A DNA stretch of 64,000 nucleotides from Tethya wilhelma (Eukaryota > Porifera > Demospongiae > Tethyida > Tethyidae), in contig CAXIPT010000003.1 of NCBI GenBank assembly GCA_964030475.1, forward strand, positions 1,108,369 through 1,172,368, in the 5' to 3' direction. A program made the position numbers and the translations under genes. Positions 20,936 to 32,231 of the stretch are shown here, one piece after another. The notes beneath the pieces are model-generated. The model saw nothing but the letters and a program-made list of their open reading frames with translations. It ran no database searches and had not been told where the DNA came from. Position 1 is the first letter of the stretch. Every line of letters begins with the position of its first letter.

Positions 20936-22209
20936 TATCATACGTACGGTAGTACGTATAGTAGGAATGGGCCGACTGTCCCATAGACACAATACAAAAT
21001 GTTGCTCACTATAAAAATCTAGTCATATGGAAACATTGCACTGTGATTTGGAAGATAATTACGATCGGCAAAATATGCATATGACGTCACGTTGATGACG
21101 TTGACCCAATACAATTTACGGGTACTTGCTAATTTTTCTTACGCCTACTAGTCTACTAAGTGTTTCTCAGAGACTATGAGCGCTTTTGACTGAGCTACAT
21201 GTATCTTTCACTCACATTGTATCCTTTGCAACTAAGCCATAAGAACTATGAGTCACTGTGCTAACCTCCGAAGGCTGGAGAGACTTGATTACAAAGAACT
21301 TACTGAAATTAAACCGCTCAGAGCAAAAAAGGCGAAGCCTGAAGACCATGATGCCCATGAGACACACATATAGCCGGCTGAGGCTTGATATATATCTTAC
21401 TTGTTAATTGGGTAGCAATATCTATCCATGATACCTCTGGTCAGCAGTTAGTAGGCCCTTGTTTACTAGAATTATTCCAAGCCAGCTGCTTGAGTCAAAA
21501 TTAGCACCCGACAAATACCGTTCAAAGCGTCTATATTTGGTATCAAATGAAAGCTAAACTTCCTATGATATCATAGAAATGCGTAATGGTGGGGTATTCC
21601 CTTGCGCTTTGATAAAATACTATTTTTAGGTAATGCACCATATTGGGCTTGTACTATTAATATATGCGGAAGGGTCTGACCTCATAGCCTAATATGCAAA
21701 TTAGCACTGTAGTGCACGCTTCAAATTCCAGCTTGCGATCAACCAGATGATAGATTAATGGTGTCTGAAGGTACAGGTGAGCGTATTAGACAATTGTATG
21801 ACAATGTAAAAGTTTGCAGGTCTATTTTGTTCAAAATTAGAGATAGATTTGCATATAGCTCAATACAAAACAGCTTGTACTTTCTGTAGTAAAACATGAG
21901 TGGCAGCTGTATGGCAAATCTGACACAATGTTTCCATATGCAAACAAAATTAAGCCTTCAAAGTTGCTCAGAGGCTCTCAGTGACAGATTACCAACTGCA
22001 TGCAAGGCCTAAAGCTGGCAAAAACTTTCCATAGCACTCGTAGAGAGCGCTAGTGGGAAGCCACCATAGTGCCATTTTTGTTCTCCTAACGTACTTACTT
22101 ACTTACGTACTTCCTAACTGACTTACTTGAAAAGCATTTCCAGAGAACCAGAATGTGTTGAGCCAACTTTGACAGCACAGAGTAAGTTCTTCTCATAAGT
22201 ACTACATTC
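20936..22209. repeat. Dispersed repeat, long copy
   Basis: The left edge (ATCATACGTACGGTAGTACG, TGGGCCGACTGTCCCATAGA) is repeated at 26692. The right edge (AAGTTGCTCAGAGGCTCT, GAGAGCGCTAGTGGGAAG, TGACAGCACAGAGTAAGTTC) is repeated at 25805-26044 and 26765-27015. The 26692 copy looks like an internally deleted derivative. No open frame encodes a transposase. Confidence 0.7.
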
Positions 22210-22210
22210 N

Positions 22211-22591
22211 TAGACAACATCAAATACATGCTTTATATTGACATCTGCACACATAATAATCACATAATTTTACATGAAGCTTAGGTGCATGACTAGTCTT
22301 GTTTCTTGTAAACTTTAAGTTAGTGTATTATACTGAACTGAATCTTGTAGTGTTCTTTTTCTTGGTTGTTTTGTTTTATCACTATAGATATGTGTTATGG
22401 AACTCTATAGCTTTATTCTCATACTGGCTCTCTCCTTTGAGTGAAAGGTCACTTGAAGTTGAAGAGGAGAGAGCCTATATTGTTAGTTAAGGACTACTAC
22501 TAGTGTTCTCATGTCTTTAGTTGTAATCCTCTTGTTTCTTGTGTGTTACTATGTATATAATCATGGCAAACATCATAGTCATGGTAACACT
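22211..22591 (+). other. Orphan transporter 3' UTR
   Basis: Starting right after the single N, this sequence is nearly identical to the copy 4 3' flank at 14470-14860 (TAGACAACATCAAATACA, CTGCACACATAATAATCACA). No coding sequence precedes it, so the transporter gene it belonged to is missing from the assembly or deleted. Confidence 0.75.
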
Positions 22592-22929
22592 ACAAGTATA
22601 GTAAAAATTTCATAAAAATTAGCAGTGTAGGAATGGGCAGTGCTGTAAAAAGGAAGGAAACAAGGCTGGGACTTTAAATTTCGGCACATGACTACTTCAT
22701 TTCCATGGTTCGCTCTATCGTAGAATCATGATTAAAATTCTGATTCCAATTAAGTCATGGTTTATTTAAATAAATTAGAAGGTATACAGGCAACCTATGT
22801 GAGCTTGGAAAACTTTAAAAATGAAGTAGTCATGTGCCGAAATTTAAAGTCCCAGCCTTGTTTCCTTCCTTTTTACAGCACTGCCCATTCCTACACTGCT
22901 AATTTTTATGAAATTTTTACTATACTTGT
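22592..22929. mobile_element. Foldback element with about 109-base inverted arms
   Basis: The left arm starts ACAAGTATAGTAAAAATTTC and the right arm ends with its complement. The arms are nearly perfect over about 109 bases and enclose about 120 bases of AT-rich sequence. No coding capacity. Same family as 25218-25622 and 27294-27706. Confidence 0.85.
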
Positions 22930-23025
22930 TTGATCACTTTTTTCAACACTAAGGTGCTCAATTGCAATGGATAAGCTATCAGAGACTGGTCAGTCTCTAC
23001 AAAAAGCATGAGCTACTGCTTTCAA

Positions 23026-24271
23026 GCATAGATATTAGAGACTACGTACCCGGGATTGGAAACGCCAATATGCTCTAATGTAAATTTCACGAACCGCGCG
23101 TGTTGCACTTATGGGCATTTTTTGGGCATTTTTGGGCAGCTGCCACAATTTGTAAATCTCTGATGCCGTCCCAAAAAAGGAGTGAAATCCAGAACAGAAG
23201 CGGCGCTTTTGCTACAGCTAAGATTTCATTGAAACAGGTAAGAATTATTATACTTACTTGGTACTGAAATAATAAAGTGCAAGTACTAACTAGACTATGC
23301 ATTCCAGGCTGATTTGTACTAAAGTAGCCGGGAATCTATGAACTATCATTCTTCCTGTACCTCTAACTGCTAAAAAAAACCAACAATAGTAATAATTTTT
23401 ATGGCATAAACTAGTGCTTTTGATGCTCTATGGAACGGGCTAATGTTGTGTGACATAAAACAAAGGGATGTGATACAGTGTTGCCATTCAGTATGTAGGT
23501 ATAGTATAGCTTTATGTAGGACTTTCTGTACCTCTCATGTCCATACTGTTCTTTGGCAGTAGCTTATATTGATTTTTTGTTTGCATTAGGCTATGCTGTA
23601 TAACCTAGGCAGGGTTTTTATTTGTGAGAATCTTTAGTTTGCAGTTGAAAGCTATGTCACTACATGTACTTAGATCTCAAATGATTTATTCACCAAGCAT
23701 CAAGATTGGGTAGATTAGTGTTTGAGGTCATGCAGTACTGTTAAACAGCAAGTACTTGAGCTTGTCTTTATTTTTTATTCCAAATTGGCAGGATGGGACA
23801 CACACATCACCTATCTCTGGTGATAAGAAGTTTATGCCCGGCAAACCAAAGCTAAGCTGCAGTCTCTGATGCCACAGTCCAGGTATATCCTACAGGAACT
23901 CTGCCACTTCAAGTCTCCTAGTTCTTTGTCACTTTCAGTCTCTATTCTCTGATCTGTGATTGAATCTGTCATCATAACTGCTCTACAGTGCAGTGTTGAA
24001 GTTTATGATGTAATTCTTATTGTATATTCTTATGCATGAACAATAATGACATGTTATTGGAAACATTATGACCGTAATAATGCTGCCAACTCGGCCACTA
24101 GCGCTATCCATCCTCAAGCAGGTGCAGTTTGCTTTTCCAGTCCAAAACTTCTGCAAGTCTCTGGAGAATCTTTTCAGTTATTCTATTTAACGCACAGCAA
24201 AGCGCAACACGCGTGGATTGTTAATTTCCCTGCGTTTCCAATCCCGGGTACGTAGTCTCTAATATCTATGC
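23026..24271. mobile_element. 1.25-kb non-autonomous DNA transposon with long TIRs
   Basis: The ends GCATAGATATTAGAGACTAC and its complement are perfect for about 40 bases, through ACCCGGGATTGGAAACGC. A looser inverted match continues to CGCGTGTTGC at about 90 bases. No transposase frame is seen inside. Its right end coincides with the outer edge of the left arm of the large inverted repeat. No clear target duplication was found. Confidence 0.75.
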
Positions 24272-24429
24272 GCACAGCTTCAGCTACAACTTTTGTTCCA
24301 AAAACAAACTATTGTTGACTCATAGTCACTACGCTGTATTGTTACATCTTATAAATTAAAAATCTATTATATACAATAGTTTACAAATACATACAACACA
24401 CAACCTGTTTGTAGTCATGATTTGGAAAG

Positions 24430-24670
24430 CAAGGAAGCTATGAGAATACATGTGCATCATCGTATAGTCATAACCAGGCTCATCTTAAGCATTTCCATAA
24501 TACTTCTCTGCATATTTTTGTTGAGCATTTGAAGGCTCATCTCTTTGTCAGTAGTAGTAAACCCTAGCAATAAATAAACGTGAAAGAAATAAACCAACCA
24601 AAGCTATCACAAATTCACAATGTTAACAAGATAGTAGATAAAACACAGCTATAATTCCAGGGATTTTTCA
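24430..24670 (-). pseudogene. POT transporter C-terminal fragment (left arm)
   Basis: The minus strand preserves the end of the transporter: last membrane segment, a degenerate YYYxQRDEPS, YAEKYY and DEPGYDY, with in-frame stops at the equivalent positions. It is the mirror copy of the fragment at 28630-28840. It is clearly non-functional. Confidence 0.75.
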
Positions 24671-25217
24671 TTCAAAAACTTAAAGGGGATTAAAGACATT
24701 ATAACTCAAATTTGAAGACACCAATAATGGCAATAATATGAGTGTAGAACTCGTATAATTACAACTCTTGAATCTATGAAAGATAGATGTCAACTTAATA
24801 ATATAGCTGCTGTGTTATTATTATTATTTAAAGCCATGCAGCTCAAAGAAGTACATAACCTGACCGGTTGTATATAATTATTGTCTACTCCACCCACAAT
24901 AAATGTAATTAAGTATCTATATTAATGAGCTCATTGGGACAAGTGGTTATATACTAAGTGTCTGCTTGCCATGAGTGTTTGCACAAAGACTATAGACCTT
25001 GATAGACTATGCTCAAGACTCTGCCTATTTTTCATTTCTTTTATGCTCGAAGAATGGCCCAATTATGCTCCAAAATCAGCCTATTATGCTTCTCAAGTTA
25101 TCTATTATGCTTATTACTACTAAATAATATGTATGTCGCAGAAATTACCGATTTTCAATGAACAGAAGCACAAATAAATTGAAAGACCATTATGATAGTT
25201 ATGTGTCTCTATAGTTA

Positions 25218-25622
25218 CAAGTAGTAAAAATTTCAAAAAAATAAATAGTGTAGGAATGGGCAGTGCGTTAAAAAGTATTGGAACAAGGCATGTCTCAATT
25301 TCAACACATGATTACTTCATTTTTATTCTTGATCCCTCATGCATATGGATGCTCAGTGTCATAAATCCAATGATGCATGTGCGACAATAGTATCATAGCT
25401 TATTTGCATTGGTTCAAATTCCTACTAATCAGTTGGCTATGCTGTGGAGTAAACTAAATTATTATAAAACAAACAGGTAACTTAAACTAGACTGCCGGCC
25501 AAGAGTTGGGTATAAAAATGAAGTAGTCATGTGCCGAAATTGAAGACATGCCTTGTTCCAATACTTTTTAACGCATTGCCCGTTCCTACACTATTTATTT
25601 TTTTGAAATTTTTACTACTTGT
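25218..25622. mobile_element. Foldback element in left arm
   Basis: Inverted arms of about 105 bases (CAAGTAGTAAAAATTTC to its complement) enclose about 190 bases, including a GATCCCTCATGCATATGGAT stretch. It is duplicated in mirror image at 27294-27706. Confidence 0.8.
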
Positions 25623-26109
25623 TCATTCACTTTTTTCAACACTACAGTATGGAGACTATTAGAGACTGGTTAGTCCCTACAAAAAGCTTGAGTAGAGGCT
25701 ACATGCACTACTTTATAAATTTACACTGGAAGAGGCTAATGCGCATGCGCATAATAATGCCACGTGAATAATGAATGACCTTTGAACTCTACCTACTACT
25801 ATATAAAAATCTAGTCAAACAAAATTAAACCTTCAAAGTTGCTCAGAGGCTCTTACTGACGGATTACTAACGGCATGCAACTTTCCACAGCTCTCGTGGA
25901 GAGCGCTAGTGGGAAGCCACCATAGTGCCATTTTTGTTCATCTACGTACGTACTTCCTAACTGCCACTGACTTGAAACCGCTAGGCCACGGATTTCCACA
26001 GAACCAGAATGTGTTTAGCCAACTTTGACAGCACAAAGTAAGTTNGCATACTATAAAAGAGCACCCTTTCAGGGCTGTTATTGTCTCAGTACTTCACTTG
26101 AAAGAAAGA

Positions 26110-26505
26110 ACCACGCTACCAGCTATAGCCACGCTAGGCACGCTACTAGCTATAGCCATGCTAGCCACGCTACCAGCTATAGCCACGCTAGCCACGCCGG
26201 GCCACCAGCATGCAAGCCACGCTATACCAGCTATAGCCACGCTACCAGCTATAGCCATGCTAGCCACCCCCCTAGCTATAGCCACGCTAGCCACGCCACT
26301 GGCTATAGCCACGCTAGCTACGCTACCGGCTATCCGTTTACATATAATTATATATCTTTATTTCTGTGTAGCTACCTACCTTTCACATTTGCACCTATTG
26401 TGGTTTGTATTCAATAATAATAATAATCATAATAATAATAATAGCCACGCTAGCCATGCCACCGGCTATAGCCACGCTAACCACGCCGGGCCACCAGCTA
26501 TATGA
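26110..26505. repeat. Minisatellite of GCCACGCTAGCCACGCTACC type
   Basis: Imperfect 9- and 18-base units (GCCACGCTA, CCAGCTATA) fill 26110-26336 and return at 26441-26505. The arrays are separated by unique sequence and an AATAATAAT run. It lies in the spacer of the large inverted repeat. Frames reading HASHATSYS are products of the repeat and not a gene. Confidence 0.9.
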
Positions 26506-26691
26506 TATTAATAATGAACACTCCATCAAGAGGAGCAAGAACGACAACATATACATACAACAAATTAAGTAGATAATTAATAGTTATAATGTAGATATAC
26601 AATAAACTTCATGATCTAAATGACAATTAGCAGACTGGTTACATCTAACATCTCTGATAAAACTTGCACACTATAGGCATACAGTTCACAG

Positions 26692-27040
26692 TATCATACG
26701 TACGGTAGTACGTATAGTAGGAATGGGCCGACTGTCCCATAGACACAAATTTAAATGTTGTTCACTATATAAAAATCTAGTCAAACAAAATTAAACCTTC
26801 AAAGTTGCTCAGAGGCTCTTACTGACAGATTACTAACGGCATGCAACTTTCCACAGCTCTCGTGGAGAGCGCTAGTGGGAAGTGCCATTTTTGTTCATCT
26901 AACTTACTTACGTACGTACTTCCTAACTGACTTGAAACCGCTTTAAGGCCACGGATTTCCACAGAACCAGAATGTGTTTAGCCAACTTTGACAGCACAAA
27001 GTAAGTTCTTTTCATAGGTACTACATTCCTTGATACTCGT
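26692..27040. repeat. Dispersed repeat, internally deleted copy
   Basis: It joins the left edge of the 20936 element (TACGGTAGTACGTATAG, TGTCCCATAGACAC) directly to its right edge (GTTGCTCAGAGGCTCT, GAGAGCGCTAGTGGGAAG, AGCACAAAGTAAGTTC). Confidence 0.7.
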
Positions 27041-27293
27041 TTTGATCATAAATAGGCCTAAACAAAAACTAGAAAGCTTTGAAACTTAGTATATAAATTC
27101 ATGTACTACAGTGCAGCCATCTTTGTAGGTAGAGTTCAAAGGTCATTCATTATTCACGTGGCATTATTATGCGCATGCGCATTAGCCTCTTCCAGTGTAA
27201 AGTAGTGCATGTAGCCTCTACTCAAGCTTTTTGTAGGGACTAACCAGTCTCTAATAGTCTCCATACTGTAGTGTTGAAAAAAGTGAATGAACA

Positions 27294-27706
27294 AGTAGTA
27301 AAAATTTCAAAAAAATAAATAGTGTAGGAATGGGCAGTGCGTTAAAAAGTATTGGAACAAGGCATGTCTCAATTTCAGCACATGACTACTTCATTTTTAT
27401 ACCCAACTCTTGGCCGGCAGTCTAGTTTAAGTTACCTGTTTGTTTTATAATAATTTAGTTTACTCCACAGCATAGCCAACTGATTAGTAGGAATTTGAAC
27501 CAATGCAAAATTAAATAAGCTATGATACTATTGTCGCACATGCATCATTGGATTTATGACACTGAGCATCCATATGCATGAGGGATCAAGAATAAAAATG
27601 AAGTAATCATGTGCTGAAATTGAGACATGCCTTGTTCCAATACTTTTTAACGCACTGCCCATTCCTACACTATTTATTTTTTTGAAATTTTTACTACTTG
27701 TAACTA
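27294..27706. mobile_element. Foldback element in right arm
   Basis: Mirror image of 25218-25622 with the same inverted ends. It was evidently copied with the whole arm. Confidence 0.8.
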
Positions 27707-28629
27707 TAGAGACACATAACTATCATAATGGTCTTTCAATTTGTTCGTGCTTCTGTTCATTGAAAATCGGTAATTTCTGCGACATACATAAATTATTTAG
27801 TAGTAATAAGCATAATAGATAACTTGAGAAGCATAATAGGCTGATTTTGGAGCATAATTGGGCCATTCTTCGAGCATAAAAGAAAAGAAAAATAGGCAGA
27901 GTCTTGAGTATAATCTATCAAGGTCTATAGTCCTTGTTGAAGCACTCATGGCAAGCAGACACTTAGTATATAACCACTTGTCCCAATGAGCTCATTAATA
28001 TAGATACTTAACTAGTTGTACACTGAGTGCAGTTAATTGCCTCGCGCGGTTTAGAAAGGAAACCTAGTTAGACCGAAAGAAATGGACTACCATGAATACC
28101 TGATCAGCTAACTCCATGTATTTTAAACTCTCACCTCTTGTACAGTTAGTAAGGTACCACAATGATGTCTCTGCAGTCTATGCCGGCTCATAACACACAT
28201 GATTACGTAGCACGCAGCTAGCTTGTTTCAAACCGGAACAATTTTTGCCAAATTGGCCCCGTTTTCATCCGGTGTTCATGACGTATAATTGGATTTTACT
28301 TCCACAATTTTTGGCCCTGCAAGATTACACTGCCTCGCGCTAAGGCGCTCGGCAATTACAACATTTATTGTGGGTGGAGTAGACAATAATTATATACAAC
28401 CGGTCAGGTTATGTACTTCTTTGAGCTGCATGGCTTTAAATAATAATAATAACACAGCAGCTATATTATTAAGTTGACATCTATCTTTCATAGATTCAAG
28501 AGTTGTAATTATTCGAGTTCTACACTCATATTATTGCCATTATTGGTGTCTTCAAATTTGAGTTATAATGTCTTTAATCCCCTTTAAGTTTTTGAATGAA
28601 AAATCCCTGGAATTATAGCTGTGTTTTAT

Positions 28630-28840
28630 CTACTCTCTTGTTAACATTGTGAATTTGTGATAGCTTTGGTTGGTTTATTTCTTTCCGCACGTTTATTTAT
28701 TGCTAGGGTTTACTACTACTGACAAAGAGATGAGCCTTCAAATGTTCAACAAAAATATGCAGAGAAGTATTATGGAAATGCTTAAGATGAGCCTGGTTAT
28801 GACTATACGATGATGCACATGTATTCTCATAGCTTCCTTG
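28630..28840 (+). pseudogene. POT transporter C-terminal fragment (right arm)
   Basis: Plus-strand reading gives FVIALVGLFL, an RVYYY-stop-QRDEPS segment, YAEKYYGNA-stop-DEPGYDY, then unrelated sequence. Two in-frame stops and the missing body make it a relic. Mirror copy at 24430-24670. Confidence 0.75.
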
Positions 28841-29321
28841 CTTTCCAAATCATGACTACAAACAGGTTGTGTGTTGTATGTATTTGTAAACTATTGTACA
28901 TAATAGATTTTTAATTTATAAGATGTAACAATACAGCGTAGTGACTATGAGTCAACAATAGTTTGTTTTTGGAACAAAAGTTGTAGCTGAAGCTGTGCGT
29001 GATGATTTATGCGCATGCTCACTAAATTCGCGCCGTTTATTTGTGACCTTTAACCTTGCTCGTGTGTGCGTCATTTGGAAAATTTTGAACCACACCCCTT
29101 TACATGACAAAGCAAACAGCTGGACTGCGCTGAAGAAACTGTCTTTTCCTACTTACCCTTTGTCTCCATTGCTACACAATTTCACCAGAAAGACGCGGCA
29201 TTATATATCTACGAATATTTCGTGTCAAGTTGCAGCCGAGCTGACTCGGTATACAACGCCCCAGAAGAAAAGTTCAACCACAGATTTTGAAATCTGTGTA
29301 GCAACCTACTGAAAGTAAACT

Positions 29322-30393
29322 ATGGCTAGTGAAGTGAAACTCGTACCGTCTCATGGGCAGGACCCGCGGTGGAGGACGTGTAACCTCTCTCTCATATTCA
29401 CTAGAGAAGAACTCCAAAAGCTCGTGGAAGATATCGTGAACCACAAAGAAGCTGAATTCCCAGAAGACTCTTCAGCTCCTCCTCTCTACGAATTTCCAGA
29501 CTTTGGTGCCAACAAACTTCAACCTACAGCTCTCAAACACCTCTGTTCTGAATTGGGCACCCACCTACAAGAGGCTGTGGCACCTGTATCCGATATCCCT
29601 TCCTTAATGGTTCTTAGTCGTATGACGTTGGTTTGGCAGCGTGTGTTGAGTGCCTGTACTAGTGAAACGTACACGAATGTGAATATCAAACGAGTGATAG
29701 CGGCACTCAAGAAAGAGAGAGAGAACGAATCGAAGGACAAAGACGAGGAAAAAAGTGAAAAGGACCCAAAGACGGTTGCAACGACTGAAAAACTCACCGG
29801 AAATGAGATGCTTGTTGAAATGGGAGTCAGAACAGGTCTGTCTGTAGTGTTCTCTCTCTTGAAACAAGCCTGGATGCAAATGTCATGGCAGAAACAACTC
29901 GAGACTCTTCTCCATCAGCAACCCTCACCTAGTGTCCCAGTACCCTTCATCAGTGGGGGTGCCCCTAGCATTAGCCTACCTAACGAAGTCCTGAAGTCCG
30001 TTTTAGACATTTTCAAAGGTCTACCACCTCTCTCTCTAAGCAACATGAAATCCCTCTCCAAACTCAGTCTACAGTGTCTAAAACAATCCACAGAGTTCCT
30101 GGAATGGGTTGTCCAACCCGGTTCACTCGTAGACAACGAAGGGAAGAAGCTTGCTTGCGAGATTATGCTAAGCCTTGCACTACAGCAGGGTACTCTTACC
30201 AGCCTCATGGACTGGGTCGTGAAGATGTTTAACTGTTTGGCTAGTTATTGTGGAAAAGAGGAAGAAATGAAGAACTTGAACCGACAGGATGAAGCTATAG
30301 AAGGAGGAATTGTTGTGGTGTGTGGACCTTGTCTTTCGATGGAGTTTTGTGAGAGTGTGATGATGGAGATTAGGAAACGAACTGTGAGTTGTT

Positions 30394-30430
<37 letters not shown>

Positions 30431-30864
30431 TGGTGACTTTTGGTTGCTACAATTAGCAATAATGCACTATAGTACAGACATTTAGGCACCTACTGTATCT
30501 ATACTTGTTTTCATTCTTGTTATTGTACTGTGTATGTAGATCAAATTTGTTTATACACACATGTATATGTGCACACAACTTACAGCATATTGGTTCAAGT
30601 GGTGATAAATCTGAGCTATCTCCGTTCAAACCTAAACAGCTGACTTCAGAAGGCCATGCCCCTCTTCTAGAGTTTATCCTCTATCTAATACAGGAGGTGA
30701 GTGGTTTAGCTTAAAGTTACGGAAACCTGTATCACGAAAAATTAGTATTACCATTTATTTCATGCTTTTATGCTTAATTCCACTTGATTACATTCTTGTA
30801 ATAGTCTCATGTGATGAATAATTCTAATGTTTGTGTGTGTGTGTNTCACTATTAGATTCAGGTA

Positions 30865-30907
<43 letters not shown>

Positions 30908-31260
30908 AAAAGGAAATATCCATTGTCAATTAACAATGTATCAAGTTCTGTACACAAGAAACTAATTTGTAATACTTATTCAGTAAGTGGCAATGTCGCA
31001 TTGGCTTATTCGTACACTTATATAAGTAGTTGCCTACAAGACTATAAAGTTTTGCTAAGAGATACAGAATCCGGTTGAATGGATTGAATTGCAACTGCAA
31101 GCTTACTGTTGTGAAGTTCTTTCGTATGTAAAATATGTTTTTGTCACACATATACACACACATACTTCTGCTCATATACAATCACACACACACACACATA
31201 CACAGCCTTATGAACACAGACTCACACACCCACATACCAACACTCACACACCCACACTTT

Positions 31261-31311
<51 letters not shown>

Positions 31312-31900
31312 GCACGCACACACAGCTCTCCTCCATCTCTCGTCGCTGCACAGCCTACTTCAGTGACACCAACACCCCAACCTCCTCTGCCACTAAAGCC
31401 CAGTTCCTCTCTGAAGCCAGCGAGGTCTATGCCTTTGGCAGCAACAGTAGCAGTCAACTAGCCATGGGCTCCACGGAAAAGTTCCATAAAGCTTCTTTGA
31501 TGCAACACATGGCTGATGTACAAGTGGTAAGGAATGGTCAATTGGAGATGTAATAATAGTTGCATATTATGTGGTTGGTAAGGGGTCGTCAAAGTGAAAA
31601 ATGAGACTAGCTTGATAGACTGCTTGTATAGTTGCATATGCCATTCTTGCATACCGGTTACCATGCTTATATAAGTGCTTGCATTAGTTGCATACTATAT
31701 TATTCTGCATACTAACTAGCACACTTGTATTCTATCCTTGCAAACTAGCAGCTTGTATACTGAAACTTTTGTACTTACATACTTTGTAAACTGTCCTGCC
31801 TATACTTGTTACTTGTGTCTATCCTATTTCTTAGATTGAAGCTGGTCAATATTGCTCTTTTCTTATCTTTGGAGATGGCTCAATGAAAGCATGTGGAAAG

Positions 31901-31946
<46 letters not shown>

Positions 31947-32231
31947 ACACACACAAACACCTTCATATCCTCATATCCTCATATCCTCACACCCTCATAC
32001 CCTCACACCCTCACACCCTCACATCCTCATACCCTCACACCCTCACACACACACCCTCACAGGGTAGCTACGGTCGTCTTGGTCTAGGCAACAGTGACAG
32101 TCAACCTTCCCTAAAGCCTCTCACAACCTTCCCCTCAGGCACAGTCATCAGGAGACTAGCCTCCTCTCGAGGCAGTGACGGCCACTCACTGGCCATCACT
32201 CAAGAAGGACAGGTCTACAGCTGGGGTGATG
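29322..32231 (+). CDS. HERC1-like giant E3 ligase, exons 1-5
   Basis: These exons encode the N-terminus and the start of the first RCC1 propeller of HERC1, a very large HECT ubiquitin ligase with two RCC1-like domains. Inferred exons are 29322-30383, 30586-30696, 31326-31526, 31835-31900 and 32063-32231, all with GT/AG borders and matching phase. Exon 1 holds a hallmark HERC1 segment, EMGVRTGLSVVFSLLKQAWM, equivalent to the human EMGVRTGLSLLFALLRQSWM. Exons 3-5 read SEVYAFGSNSSSQLAMGS, IEAGQYCSF, GSYGRLGLGNSDSQ and GSDGHSLAITQEGQVYSWGD, each matching human HERC1 in order. Start ATG 29322 fits the first exon frame. A lysine/glutamate-rich stretch (residues about 125-150) is probably disordered. 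A single N at 30845 lies in intron 2 without breaking the frame. Confidence 0.93.
30384..32062. repeat. Simple repeats beside HERC1 splice sites
   Basis: A GT tract (about 30396-30429) lies just after the exon 1 donor. GT tracts occur near 30830 and 30866-30902, and a CA tract (31264-31324) ends at the exon 3 acceptor. A TC tract (31902-31932) starts at the exon 4 donor. An 8-base minisatellite (TCATATCC/TCACACCC, about 31966-32060) forms the acceptor tract of exon 5. Histidine/threonine-rich open frames here are repeat artefacts. Confidence 0.9.

Larger units (their letters stand above)
24271..25797. repeat. Left arm of a large inverted repeat
   Basis: This arm is the near-identical reverse complement of 27125-28999, with a few substitutions and small indels. 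It contains a transporter C-terminal scrap and a foldback element (25218-25622). The right arm has an extra insertion of about 345 bases at about 28013-28360. Confidence 0.9.
27125..28999. repeat. Right arm of a large inverted repeat
   Basis: Mirror copy of 24271-25797. An extra block of about 345 bases at 28013-28360 begins near CTAGTTGTACACTGAG and ends near GGCAATTACAAC. Its edges contain related inverted TAATTGCC and CGCGC motifs, so it looks like a later insertion. The outer edge lies about 320 bases upstream of the HERC1 start codon. Confidence 0.9.

Noticed and set aside
23087..24255. Possible transposase inside the 1.25-kb TIR element
   Set aside because: Only frames of about 70 codons with no conserved catalytic motif are present.
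26025..26505. Open frames with HASHATSYSHAS or LATLPAIATL repeats
   Set aside because: They are produced in several frames and both strands by the 9/18-base minisatellite and cross the N at 26045. No start context or domain.
28995..29312. Frame directly upstream of HERC1
   Set aside because: No recognisable domain; probably HERC1 5' UTR and promoter. It does not continue in frame into HERC1.
31089..31553. Histidine/threonine-rich open frame
   Set aside because: Product of the CA microsatellite running into HERC1 exon 3; the RCC1 part belongs to HERC1.
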